Shown here in pieces: positions 56,401-64,000 of a stretch of 64,000 bases of DNA; the stretch's first letter is position 1, and each line of letters opens with the position of its first letter. The notes below the pieces were generated by a model. It saw only the letters and a program-made list of their open reading frames with translations. It searched no databases and was not told the origin of the DNA. The stretch comes from Closterium sp. Naga37s-1 (Eukaryota; Streptophyta; Zygnematophyceae; Desmidiales; Closteriaceae): positions 992,001 through 1,056,000 of the forward strand of contig CANJKZ010000979.1 in the NCBI GenBank assembly GCA_947471745.1, written 5' to 3'. A program made the position numbers and the translations under genes.

Positions 56401-59400
56401 ATCATGCCGTCGTATCATGCCGTCGTATCATGCCGTCGTATCATGCCGTCGTATCATGCCGTCGTATCATGCCGTCGTATCATGCCGTCGTATCATGCCG
56501 TCTTATCATGCCGTCGTATCATGCCATCGTATCATGCCATCGTATCATGCCATCGTTGCACGTTGCACGCACATGGCATGGCATGGCATGGCATGGCATG
56601 GCAGCATGTCACTAGATGAGATCAGAAGACGAGCCAAGGAGGCATGGGAGCGAGGCGCAACTGAGGTCTGCATGCAGGTATGGGTGCATGGAAAGGTAGT
56701 TTCGACCCACATCCAGCAGATCTAACTCGTTCTAATCTCCTCTAGGCTGAGCTTAGGCTAGTAGGAATTGAGTAGGTAAGAAAAATGTCATTCAAACCTG
56801 AGCGTACACGTGTTTCGGCCGATGGCCTTCGTCGGCGCTCTCAGAAATACAAGAAAGACTACTTCTTATCTACTCCCATATACCGTGCCCAGAACTCAAC
56901 CAAGAAACAGAAGTCCAGTGCGGCTCGTCATTGCGGCTCGCTAGCTGGCTGTACAGAACATTTACAATGTAATTCAACATGCAGGTGGGATGAATTCAAT
57001 CCCATCAACTCACGGGGTTGGTGTATCCCCGTTTCTGAAACCTCGCTTTCACCAAGAGGTTTCGTAACCTCTTTGGCAAGCGCCAACACACTTAAAACCG
57101 TGGGAGGGAGATATGTTGCAGCGTATGTTTTTTGAGAAATCTAAAAAAATCCCCCAGCCCCAAGTCCAGGTCTGAAGGTAAGGAGATGTCCAAAGCCCCA
57201 AGTCCAAAGTCCTTGGACATCTCGAGGTGAATTTTGAGTCGACTCAAAAGTCACAAAGTCCTTGGACATCTCCTTACCTTCAGGGACTGGGGGACTTCCC
57301 TCTCTTTGTGTTGTTGGCAGTTGCGAAGCAGAATCGGTATATCTTGATGTTTGACGCTGTCGAAGATAGGCCTGAGAAAGTAATCAGGGTCCCCCTCTCA
57401 GAGTAGCGTCCCTGCTTCTCTCCCACTACCCCTCCTACCCCGTAGGGAGGCATACATCCAGACTTTACCGGAGAAACCTACCTTTCCATCCTATCAGCTG
57501 TGAAGTCTTGAAGGCTCTGCCTCTCTTCCCTCATGTCCCTCCCACTCCTCCCTTGCCTCTGTCCCCTCACTTTGCCCCCATCCCCACACTCCAGGGAGGC
57601 ATACATCCAGACTGCACAGGAGATACCTACCTCTCCATCCTATCAGCCGTCAAGCCTTGACGGATTTCCTCTCTTCCATTGTGACCCTCTTCCTCTACCC
57701 CCTCCCTACCCCTTCTACCCGCAGGGAGGCATACATCCAGACTTTACCGGAGAAACTTACCTCTCCATCCTATCAGCCGTCAAGGCGGCATGCCCGGACA
57801 TGCACGTGCATGCCTTCTCGCCTCTGGAGGTGTGGCATGGTGCCACCTCCCTCAACTGCAGGTATGCACGCATGTGCTTCAAATCAAAACATGCTTTGAT
57901 CATACCAACAGAATTTCGTGAAGAACCCAGCCAATCCTGTGGTCGTGCTGCAAGATTTATATACTTTTTTTTTTTTTTTTTGGTGGTTGTATTTTGCCAA
58001 TATTTCTCCTGCCCGCCTTTGCCCCTCTCTCGTCTCTTCCCCACGTTTTTGGCTCACGCTTCTGAGTCGACTAGATAACCTTCTCCCTCCTTCCCATCAT
58101 CTCTCTCTCTCGTCTTTTCCCATCACATACATGTGCCTCAGCGTGCCACACTTTCTCCAGCTTCTGAAGAGTACGGGTTTGGGGTCCCTGCCTGGAACAG
58201 CTGCTGAGGTGAGAAGCTTACTTGGTTCGTACCTCAGTCACTCAGTGCACCGCGGTGTGCCTCACTGCATCGCAGTGCACCGCATTTTCTCCAGCTTCTG
58301 AAGAGTGCGGGTCCGGGGTTCCTGCCTGGAACAGCTGCAGAGGTGAGACGCTTACTTGGCTTTTCTTCCTTCTTCTTGCTTTTGGCCTGCACATCACCCC
58401 TCTCCTCTCACCTCCTCCAACCCATTTGAACCCCTTTGAACCCACCCATCTCCACTCAACTTCTCCAACCCCTCTCCACCGCTGTAGATCTTGGACGACT
58501 CAGTGCGAGCCGTGCTGTGCCCAGACAAGATCTCAACCGTCCAATGGAGGGAGGTGATAGAGGCCGCTCATTCTGTCGGCCTCCCCACCACCTCCACCAT
58601 CATGTTTGGCCACGTGGACCATCCCATCCACTGGTAACCACCTGGTATCTGGTAACCACATGGTAGCTGGTAACCATCTGATAACAACCTGGTAGGTTCT
58701 CCTTATGCTGCCAGTCGTCTCACCATCATGTTTGGCCACGTGGACCATCCAATTCACTGGTAACCACATGGTAGCTACTTGGTAACCACATTCTATCCAC
58801 TTCCACCCAGGTCAGTTTCTACTACCATAAGGCCTGGTCTGAGCTTTCTCAAAACTGAACAATGCCTGTTTACCCTTTTCCCTCTCCCTCCACCCATTGC
58901 CCCTTTTCCTCCCCCTCTTACCCCCACCTCCTCAACTGCCCAAACTCAATCCCCACCACACGTCTCCCCCCACCCTTCTCATGCTGCTCAGGGCACGTCA
59001 CCTGCTGCTGCTGCGGTCCATTCAGGAGCGGACAGGTGGCATCACGGAATTCGTCCCCCTTCCATTCGTGCACATGCAGGTAGGCACGTGCATGCATCCA
59101 TTTGGCATTTGGCACGTGTGTGCATGCATGTGACAGAGCACACATGCATGTGACAGAGCACACATGCATGTGATCAACTGCATACACACCCGCACCTCAG
59201 ACCCTCTTCCTTCCCAAACCCCTTCCCTTTTTGCACCCTTCACCCCCAGGCGCCTTTGTATCTCAAGGGCAGGAGCAGGGTTTTCAGGGTCGAAGCCGTT
59301 ATCCCCCCACCCCCTTCCCCTTTGTCCTGCTCAACTCAGGCGCCAGTGTATCTCAAGGGCAGGAGCAGAAGAGGCTCCACGTTCAGAGAGTGTGTACTGA

Positions 59401-60580
59401 TGCATGCGGTGGGGCAGGCATTCATCCTTCTCTCCATAACCCCCCTTCCCTTGACCCCCAACCCATCCCCCCCTCATTCCCAGGCGACTGTGTATCTCAA
59501 GGGCAGGAGCAGGCGAGGCCCCACGTTCAGAGAGTGTGTGCTGATGCATGCAGTGGGGAGGGGTCATCCCCCTTCGCTTCCCGCCTAACCACCCTACCCC
59601 CCACATCGCCCTCCCCCCTCCAGGCGCCGGTGTATCTCAAGGGCAGGAGCCGGCGAGGCCCCACATTCAGAGAGTGTGTGCTGATGCACGCGGTGGGGCG
59701 GCTGGTGCTGCATCCACTCATCACTAACATCCAGGTACGGATGGGGCAAGACACGATGCCATGCCGTGTTTCATGCGTAGTTCAGAGAGTGGGGATGCTG
59801 GTGCTGCATCCACTCATCACTAACATCCAGGTATGGATGGGGCAAGGAAGGATGTAGTGATGAGTGGAGGCAGCACCACCTTCCCGCCCCACTGTGTGCC
59901 ATGCAGAGAGATGCTGCGAACCTCAGAAAGTGTGTGCTGGTGCCTACTGTGGGGAGGCTGGTGCTGCATCCACTCATCACAAACATCCAAGTGAGGGATA
60001 TACTTGCATATGCACAAGCAAATCCACATGCACTTGCAAATCCACATGCACACATGCATATGCACATGCAGACATGCACGTGCATACATACAGATACAGA
60101 TGTACTATTCCAACCACATTAATTCAATGGACGGAGAGATAATTGTGGTGTGCATGTGTCGACTTCCACCCTTTCCTCCATATAACAGGCCTCATGGGTG
60201 AAGATGGGATTGGAGGGCGTTTCTTGTCTGCTAGCGGCTGGTTGCAATGATGTGGGCGGCACACTGATGAATGAGAGCATCACATGGGCGGCTGGAGCAG
60301 TACATGGTGCGTGAAGCTGTGGTTTGATGCGGCGTGTAATAATGTCCCGCTTGCACTCCCTATCTGTCGCTTATCCCCCCTCCACCACACTGCTCTTTTG
60401 TTGCCCAGCCTGTCCTCTGCACCATATACCAACCTACAAGCACTAAATTTTTGTTCGTCCTCATCATTGCAATACGCAGGTCAGGAAGTAACAGCCCAGC
60501 GCATGGAAGCAGTCATATATGCAGCTGGCCGTCAACCCCGTCAGCGAACCACGTTATACGATTATCCTAGAGCACATTGA
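47478..60580 (+). CDS. cofGH: FO synthase, fused CofG-CofH radical SAM protein
   Basis: Sixteen exons: 47478-48359, 48776-49034, 49723-49990, 50910-51003, 51602-51721, 54671-55084, 55544-55713, 55928-55969, 56605-56677, 57725-57861, 58142-58208, 58488-58633, 58992-59079, 59624-59734, 60189-60306, 60480-60580. All are GT-AG, phases agree and the total is 1029 aa. It makes 7,8-didemethyl-8-hydroxy-5-deazariboflavin from tyrosine and a ribitylaminouracil. The CofG half has CRDTCAYC (C235, C239, C242) and [10 protein letters not shown], and ends near residue 560. The CofH half has CTYACQFC (C726, C730, C733), [49 protein letters not shown] and [12 protein letters not shown]. The first 120 residues, basic and Ser/Arg-rich, may be an organelle transit peptide. 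FO serves green algae as a photolyase chromophore. Most introns carry copied exon borders. Confidence 0.92.
48504..48715 (+). repeat. Two upstream copies of FO synthase exon 2 acceptor region
   Basis: Borders CAG|CTCCAAGAGCTGAGATT at 48504 and CAG|CTTCAAGAGCAGAGGTT at 48637 precede the true exon at 48776 (CAG|CTTCAAGAGCTGGGGTT). Similarity runs about 80 bp, through ...HYVAHLA..VLQCT, then fails before GLLPH. Confidence 0.88.
49415..49668 (+). repeat. Upstream copies of FO synthase exon 3
   Basis: A long copy with acceptor starts at 49415 and keeps the frame through [21 protein letters not shown] second partial copy covers 49573-49668. The true exon at 49723 is chosen because it has the family sequence [14 protein letters not shown] and runs on to the donor at 49990. 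Confidence 0.85.
50027..50590 (+). repeat. Downstream copies of FO synthase exon 3 end with donor
   Basis: Copies of ...GAGCTGCTGTGGAGCGTGG..ATGAGCATCCAG..CAACCTGAG|GTGAG end near 50141, 50188, 50233, 50331, 50456 and 50590. The true donor follows 49990. Most keep GTGAG. The 44-bp end unit alone is repeated three times at about 50120-50233. Confidence 0.85.
50759..50790. repeat. Perfect 32-bp palindrome between direct repeats
   Basis: Its centre is TTTTGAGTCGACTCAAAA. It lies between two copies of a 30-bp intron sequence containing CTACTTCATTTTCAAG (50731-50760 and 50792-50821) in FO synthase intron 3. Confidence 0.9.
51402..51488 (+). repeat. Upstream copy of FO synthase exon 5 acceptor region
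   Basis: An 87-bp direct copy of 51521-51608, comprising a pyrimidine tract and CAG|GCCCCC. It stops at a TTTTGAGGCGCCTCAAAA palindrome (51488-51505) instead of continuing into the exon. Confidence 0.88.
51722..51819 (+). repeat. Donor echoes after FO synthase exon 5
   Basis: The exon end ACGTGGCTG followed by GT or a relic of it recurs downstream, ending at 51744, 51767, 51790 and 51819. The period is 23 bp and then 29 bp. The true exon end is 51721. Use of the next echo would add 23 bp and break the frame. Confidence 0.85.
51931..51974. repeat. 44-bp near-perfect palindrome between direct repeats
   Basis: Its centre is TTTTGAGACGTCTCAAAA. It lies between two 34-bp copies of CCTGTCACTGTGGCAG... 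(51871-51904 and 51980-52013). A separate hairpin with 25-bp arms at 52017-52082 sits between the second and a third copy at about 52085. Confidence 0.88.
52375..52600 (+). repeat. Two diverged copies of FO synthase exon 6 start
   Basis: Borders ACCAG|GACCCCAGGGTCCTTCC at 52375 (reading [19 protein letters not shown]) and ACCGG|GACCCCATGGTCC at about 52511 precede the 142-bp array. The first is strikingly well conserved as protein and could have served as an exon. Confidence 0.75.
52683..54770 (+). repeat. 142-bp tandem array: fourteen copies of an exon border plus the true exon 6 start
   Basis: Copies start at 52683, 52825 and every 142 bp to 54671, fifteen in all. The last is the true exon 6. 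Each unit has CACCAG|GATCCCGTGGTCCTTCC and about 85 bp of exon-like sequence, then a C-rich spacer. Units differ at only a few sites, some in an alternating pattern (CCAGGTGCCAGCAG against CCAAGTGCCTGCAG). Since 142 is not a multiple of 3, each unit starts a new frame, which explains the ladder of overlapping 94-99-codon frames. These frames are not separate proteins. Confidence 0.95.
55100..55250 (+). repeat. Pyrimidine 16-bp minisatellite in FO synthase intron 6
   Basis: About nine units of CTTCCCTTTCCCTGTG follow the exon 6 donor. A copy of the exon 6 end and donor (CTGGAGGGATGCACGTTGTC, then TGAG|GTGAG, 55291-55317) comes after it, with a palindrome at 55255-55284 between them. Confidence 0.88.
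56161..56184. repeat. 24-bp near-perfect palindrome between direct repeats
   Basis: Its centre is AAGTCGACTC with TTTT/AAAA arms. It lies between two copies of TATTCTCTACTG..CCTCTATG..TGCCATCG (56081-56129 and 56183-56229) in FO synthase intron 8. Confidence 0.85.
56207..56560 (+). repeat. 13-bp minisatellite in FO synthase intron 8
   Basis: About 27 units of ATGCCATCGTATC with a central block of ATGCCGTCGTATC and two units with ATGGCG. It is followed by a GCATG run that leads into the exon 9 acceptor at 56604. It produces His/Ser/Arg repeat frames that are not genes. No duplicated acceptor is seen at this exon. Confidence 0.92.
57165..57296. repeat. Inverted repeat with central palindrome in FO synthase intron 9
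   Basis: Arms of about 33 bp (left from about 57151 to 57191, right 57263-57296) enclose two direct copies of CAAAGTCCTTGGACATCTC at 57205-57223 and 57254-57272. The palindrome TTTTGAGTCGACTCAAAA lies between these copies at 57232-57249. Confidence 0.85.
57446..57660 (+). repeat. Two upstream copies of FO synthase exon 10 acceptor region
   Basis: Borders AG|GGAGGCATACATCCAGACT at 57446 and 57595, with about 60 bp of exon-like sequence each. Both end in AAGTCTTGA or AAGCCTTGA where the true exon (57725) reads on into AAGGCGGCATGC. Confidence 0.9.
58276..58342 (+). repeat. Complete second copy of FO synthase exon 11
   Basis: Same length (67 bp), same phase, AG acceptor and GTGAG donor as exon 11 (58142-58208). 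It reads [22 protein letters not shown] where exon 11 reads [22 protein letters not shown]. The family motif [11 protein letters not shown] favours the first copy. Including both would break the frame. Confidence 0.85.
58634..58790 (+). repeat. Downstream copies of FO synthase exon 12 end and donor
   Basis: The donor context CTGGTAACCA recurs several times after 58633. A longer copy at about 58713-58762 repeats CACCATCATGTTTGGCCACG to the exon end and its GTAACC donor. Confidence 0.85.
59250..59580 (+). repeat. Three upstream copies of FO synthase exon 14 acceptor region
   Basis: Borders CAG|GCGCCTTTGTATCTCAAGG at 59250, CAG|GCGCCAGTGTATCTC at 59340 and CAG|GCGACTGTGTATCTC at 59484 precede the true exon at 59624. 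The copy farthest away is the shortest. The two nearer ones extend through [10 protein letters not shown]. Confidence 0.9.
59783..59991 (+). repeat. Two downstream copies of FO synthase exon 14 end with donor
   Basis: GCTGGTGCTGCATCCACTCA..AACATCCAG|GTATGG near 59790-59830 and a longer, more worn copy at about 59904-59991. The true exon ends at 59734. Confidence 0.88.
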
Positions 60581-61087
60581 ATCAGTGATTATTGTGTCTG
60601 AGATTACAGTGCTAATTCTGTACATGTTATCCCATCTTCTAATTTCCCTCACTGCACAAATTGTCAATCTAAGCTCACGACAGGATAAAAATGGCATGTA
60701 AACTTGTCAATACACATTATTATGCTTCTCAATATATACAGCACAAGAGGACCAGGATTTATGTTATGAATGAACTTGCAGAGTGCGCAGAATAATGAAT
60801 AATAAGAATAAGAATTGCAGAATGCCGATACAAGGAAAGTAGCGAGGCCTAAACAGGGAAAACCTAGCTAGGCGGGGAGGTCGCAAAAGGTTGCGATTGG
60901 TGCGGAGGCGACTCGATGAGGTTTGGGTGCGGACTTGTAGGCCGAGCCAGTTAGTCACGTGGCCCGCGGGATTTCCTCGTTAAAGAGTGCCTCATTAAGG
61001 ATTTGTAAATCCTTTCAATTTACGTAGTCTCAGGTGGGGTATGCCTTGAAGAGTTGTTGAAGTTCCGCCTCTGCGCTGCTTTCCCCG
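60581..61087. other. 3' flanks of convergent FO synthase and glycosyltransferase-like genes
   Basis: No gene is supported. The first 200 bp are AT-rich, as expected for the FO synthase 3' UTR. AATAATGAATAATAAGAATAA near 60790 is of polyadenylation type but was not assigned. Confidence 0.4.
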
Positions 61088-62368
61088 CTAATTCCCGCTG
61101 TCGTCCCCATAGTCTGGATTTCCGATAATATCAGTTGGGTCAGCTCCCGCCAGTACATTAACTACATAGTCGTCTCGAAATTGCCGGTCACAATGCGGGC
61201 GCGAAGAGACTCCTGGTGCTTTGGTCCGCACATAGCCGACGTGTTGAAATAGCGACGGCACGTGCACATATCCCGTCCGGTTGGCGCTAGTTAGGTATTT
61301 GTTTAGGAGCCAATCCATAGGAGCCTCGACGAATCGCTTCTCCACAAACCCCAGCAGGTCTTCGAGCGCCAATACTTTGAAGAGCAGGGCCTGAGCGCAG
61401 CAAGGAATTAGATATTCCCCGCCATGCTTATATTCCCAAAAGTACGATTCGGGGTAGTAAAGGGATAGGACCGTCCACTCCTTATCCTTCATATCTTCGT
61501 TAATGAATTTCTCGATACCGATGTCGTAGAGGCGGGCTGGCCTTGTGTCGTCTTGCAGCAGCAGGATGTATTTCGGTTTCGTCGCCATGCACTGTCGCAT
61601 CACGTAGACGAAATCCATTACCAGCTTCGTTCGCCATCGCCAAGATTTCCAGCCGTCGGCGCCGACCATCTCGTCTGTCACGCCGAACTTCCGCAACACC
61701 TCCTCGTCTTCCTGAACGAAGTCGCACGCATCTTGCCGAGATGGTAACACTGTTACATTCAATGAGGATTCTCGTCCAGCCAATATTAAAACTTTCTCAT
61801 GCAGAACTCCCATCGTCTTCTTTCGTTCTTCCAAGTCGCCCAGATGAGTTGGAAGTACCGGCTCGGTAGCTGATTCCACGTGGCGTAGGGTCGGTCTTTT
61901 CAACAAGCTTCTAGTCGTCGTAGTAGGCCGCGGGTCCTCCTCCGAAGCGCTGGCGTCTGACGCGGCTGCTTGTTTCTTGAGGCGCCGTAAAATTTTCCGT
62001 TTTTCGTTGCAGCCCGAGTTGTAGACCACGACGTTCATGTCTTTAAAGCCGCCGGAAATGTTAGACGGCGACCGTCGCCGTTCCAGCATATCGAGAAGAG
62101 ACACTGGGAAGTACCACGGTGGCAGCTTGCGGTTTTCGGGAAATACACGTGGCATCGAAGCTATAGCCACGCAGACTTCCAGTTGATTGTTTGCGCTCTT
62201 GCTGCTACTCCCGTCGCTGTCGATATTGAAACTGTTTCGGTCGCTCTTTTGATCATCCCCCGCCGTTTGACTTCGCTTTCCGTTGCTGCCACGTGTCGCG
62301 TCCTGGGGTGCGACATTTGGCTCGAAGTAGTCTCGTCTGACGTGGCGACGCAGATGCAGATGACTCAA
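61088..62368 (-). CDS. Glycosyltransferase-like protein with a QDD motif
   Basis: The minus-strand frame is open from just after an in-frame stop near 62380 to 61088 (up to 426 codons). The first in-frame ATG is the one at MPRVFPENRKL (about 62154), and the sequence before it is in frame and could belong to a spliced exon. The central block WRTKLVMDFVYVMRQCMATK, then PKYILLLQDDTRPARLYDIG, is of GT-A fold glycosyltransferase kind, with QDD in the position of the metal-binding DxD. It recalls PGAP4/MGAT4-type enzymes. Substrate unknown. Later blocks (PCCAQALLFK, SLFQHVGYVRTK) fit such enzymes. It is probably a Golgi lumenal enzyme if joined to an upstream anchor, which this frame itself lacks. 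Confidence 0.65.
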   Translation of the reverse strand: MSHLHLRRHVRRDYFEPNVAPQDATRGSNGKRSQTAGDDQKSDRNSFNIDSDGSSSKSANNQLEVCVAIASMPRVFPENRKLPPWYFPVSLLDMLERRRSPSNISGGFKDMNVVVYNSGCNEKRKILRRLKKQAAASDASASEEDPRPTTTTRSLLKRPTLRHVESATEPVLPTHLGDLEERKKTMGVLHEKVLILAGRESSLNVTVLPSRQDACDFVQEDEEVLRKFGVTDEMVGADGWKSWRWRTKLVMDFVYVMRQCMATKPKYILLLQDDTRPARLYDIGIEKFINEDMKDKEWTVLSLYYPESYFWEYKHGGEYLIPCCAQALLFKVLALEDLLGFVEKRFVEAPMDWLLNKYLTSANRTGYVHVPSLFQHVGYVRTKAPGVSSRPHCDRQFRDDYVVNVLAGADPTDIIGNPDYGDDSGN

Positions 62369-63357
62369 TTCCGTGTAACCCGTTCATCCCAAAAATCGTT
62401 CTGGGAGAGAAGTCGTATTTGGAGTTGAAGTACCCACCAAGTGTATCTGAGCCGTTTTCAACACTAGCGCCCCCTGGTTTTGCAGGCGACTACACTGTCT
62501 AAGTAGACGTGGTTTCTTGTCGTGGCTATAAATCGCATACGCAACGCGACGTGGATTTGACGGCGACCTGATTGTCCAGGTAGCATACCCTATTTACTTA
62601 TCTTCACTTTCAGCCTTTTTCCAGCGACGTTATTTAATGTAGAAATTTGTTTCCCGTTTTTGCAGGGATGGATTGAGACCTCGTCACTTCCAAGTTCACT
62701 CACGTACGAGAGTCCTTTAGTGTGAAGACACATAGGTGTTATGGTTATTGTGGAGACTGTCCTCGTCGTTTCTGTAAATGTGTAATCATGTAAATATTGT
62801 TTAATATATGCGATTCAGTGACATGTCTCACCATATGATGAAAAGCGGGAACCTGAAACGAAAAGAAAATATCGCAACAATGCGCTTGAAAAACCTATAA
62901 CGTAGTCACGTTATAAGGACATAGTACTCACATAATAAGGGCATAGTTTGTACAATGTACTGACTTCAGGTTCCTCAAGCAGTAGAGTCATTGCGTGAAC
63001 TCCGTACAGACTGTATCAGGATGGTATGAGTACGGTCTTTCTATATGAGAAATATGCACAATGTACATTCTACTCAAAATTTGAGTATCCACATAGTACG
63101 TACCTTATTGCCAGGTGTAGAGTAGCTTGTAAGTCGCAGAACCTATACTTACATAGTCCGTCAGTACAATGTGCGCACTACATAGTTTCAGTGTGTCGAC
63201 ATTGTGTTTACTTAGTATTTTCGCCGAACAAATTTGGGATGTTAAAGCCGATGCGTTAATAGCTCCAGAAGCAGCGTCGTCGTTCCTTGCTGTTGAACCA
63301 GTCGACTGACGAGGCTATGCCGAAGTAAGGAACGTCCTGAAAACGGATCTGGCGAAC
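62369..63357. other. Possible intron or promoter of the glycosyltransferase-like gene
   Basis: AT-rich with no conserved frame. If the anchor frame at 63358-63668 is its first exon, this is the intron. Otherwise it is the promoter. I could not settle a convincing pair of splice sites. Confidence 0.35.
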
Positions 63358-63668
63358 GTGGACGGTAACCAGGTTACAGATTCTGAAGCTGACTGTAACG
63401 AGGTCAATGATGACGGCGACTGTGGCGAGAGCAGCTGGCGCCTGTTAAACTCGAACACCTTACCAGAAAAGTCCAGGCGTTCACAATTGTGGACATGGCG
63501 ATTAAGCCTGATACTGACCCAAGGCGCGAAGATTAAAACGAGGCCACACGCGAGAAGCAGGAGAGCGAGGCGGTAGTAAGGTCTGGAGAACCTTGTGCGC
63601 GATGAAGTGGTAGTGTGCCTGCTAAAGCAGCACTTGCTGACGAACTTGCTGGTAGTAAGTTGGATCAT
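63358..63668 (-). CDS. Candidate signal-anchor exon (type II membrane segment)
   Basis: The frame starts at ATG 63668 in good context (GCACCATGATC). About 30 basic residues are followed by a single hydrophobic segment LALLLLACGLVLIFAPWV and then a Ser-rich stem (LSPQSPSSLTSLQSASES). This is the usual N-terminal layout of a Golgi type II glycosyltransferase and it lies 1 kb upstream of one on the same strand. The exon end is not resolved, and 63358 is an approximate limit near candidate GT donors. It could instead be a small unrelated membrane protein. Confidence 0.45.
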
Positions 63669-63770
63669 GGTGCCTGGACGTGGTAGCTGGAGGTTGTGCT
63701 AGAGCATCTGATACGAAAATCAAATGATAAGCGGTAAGGACACATGTTTGCAACATTTTTCGGAGGATAA

Positions 63771-63925
63771 GGGGGTGTCTGAAGTGAACGTCGACATCCC
63801 CCGACGAGTCTTTGAGGAATGTCGATGAAACTTGACAGTCGGAATGCTCGATCCGAGGGTGGAAATTCGCCGACATCCCCCGACGAAACTGTAGCGTCCA
63901 TCGACGTTTCACTTCAGACACCCCC
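63771..63925. mobile_element. Small inverted-repeat element (MITE-like)
   Basis: The ends GGGGGTGTCTGAAGTG..AACGTCGA (63771 on) and TCGACGTTTCACTTCAGA, then CACCCCC (to 63925), form a 24-bp inverted repeat with one single-base gap. Inside, CGACATCCCCCGACGA occurs twice (63791 and 63872). A target duplication could not be read because a C run follows the right end. It has no coding capacity. Confidence 0.6.
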
Positions 63926-64000
63926 CCCCCCCCTCCCCCCTTTAAGTACAGTCGATGCTCACCTAATCCCGTGTCCAAAGTGCATAACAGTCGGAAAAAC

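Noticed and set aside
55919-56725. Frames of 136-268 codons rich in His, Ser, Cys and Arg
   Set aside because: They are created by the 13-bp minisatellite, open in all three forward frames for that reason.
61500-61869. Plus-strand and alternative minus-strand frames
   Set aside because: They are shadows of the glycosyltransferase-like frame.

Overview
The window looks like nuclear DNA of a green-lineage eukaryote, most likely a streptophyte alga. Its host genes are plant-type: a GDP-sugar transporter of the GONST4 kind, a plasma-membrane-type adenine nucleotide carrier, the PTS2 receptor PEX7, an LEA-like protein and a fused CofG-CofH FO synthase. FO synthase is found in green algae. The LTR elements use the plant initiator-Met tRNA primer site (TGGTATCAGAGC and variants), and the multi-exon genes have GT-AG introns. 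A Zygnematophyceae (Closterium-like) source is my guess from the look of the copia polyproteins; nothing in the window proves it.

Layout. 1-2690: two copia (Ty1) relics. 2883-4686 (-): three-exon gene with a GCR1_C-like domain. 5623-20216: an old Ty3/gypsy chromovirus on the minus strand, opened by four younger insertions: a full-length but broken copia element and three short LTR elements without pol. 21026-24592 (+): single-exon RING-H2 protein. 25115-26074 (-): TPR-like protein. 28003-28963: a hAT-like non-autonomous DNA transposon carrying a 343-bp LTR mini-element only 3 bp inside its end. 29488-30285: a 399-bp perfect tandem duplication. 30724-31779 (-): GONST4-like transporter. 33285-34510 (+): LEA-like protein. 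36733-37701 (+): small Cys/His protein. 38214-40568 (-): PM-ANT1-like carrier. 41780-45724 (-): PEX7. 47478-60580 (+): FO synthase, modelled as 16 exons whose lengths and phases sum to 1029 codons plus stop. 61088-62368 (-): glycosyltransferase-like gene, with a possible membrane-anchor exon at 63358-63668.

The most unusual signal is in the multi-exon genes from 33 to 60 kb. Nearly every splice junction there is accompanied by extra copies of itself. Acceptor-side copies (intron end plus exon start) lie upstream of the true exon, and donor-side copies (exon end plus intron start) lie downstream. Copy number runs from one to at least fourteen, as in a 142-bp array in FO synthase intron 5. In FO synthase, short palindromes with a TTTTGAG/CTCAAAA arm sit between direct copies of duplicated intron sequence. 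The introns are thus built largely from duplicated exon borders.

The genes do not form one pathway. PEX7 serves peroxisomal import, the two carriers move nucleotide sugars and adenine nucleotides, FO synthase makes the deazaflavin chromophore FO, and the LEA-like gene has an ABRE-like site about 0.3 kb upstream.
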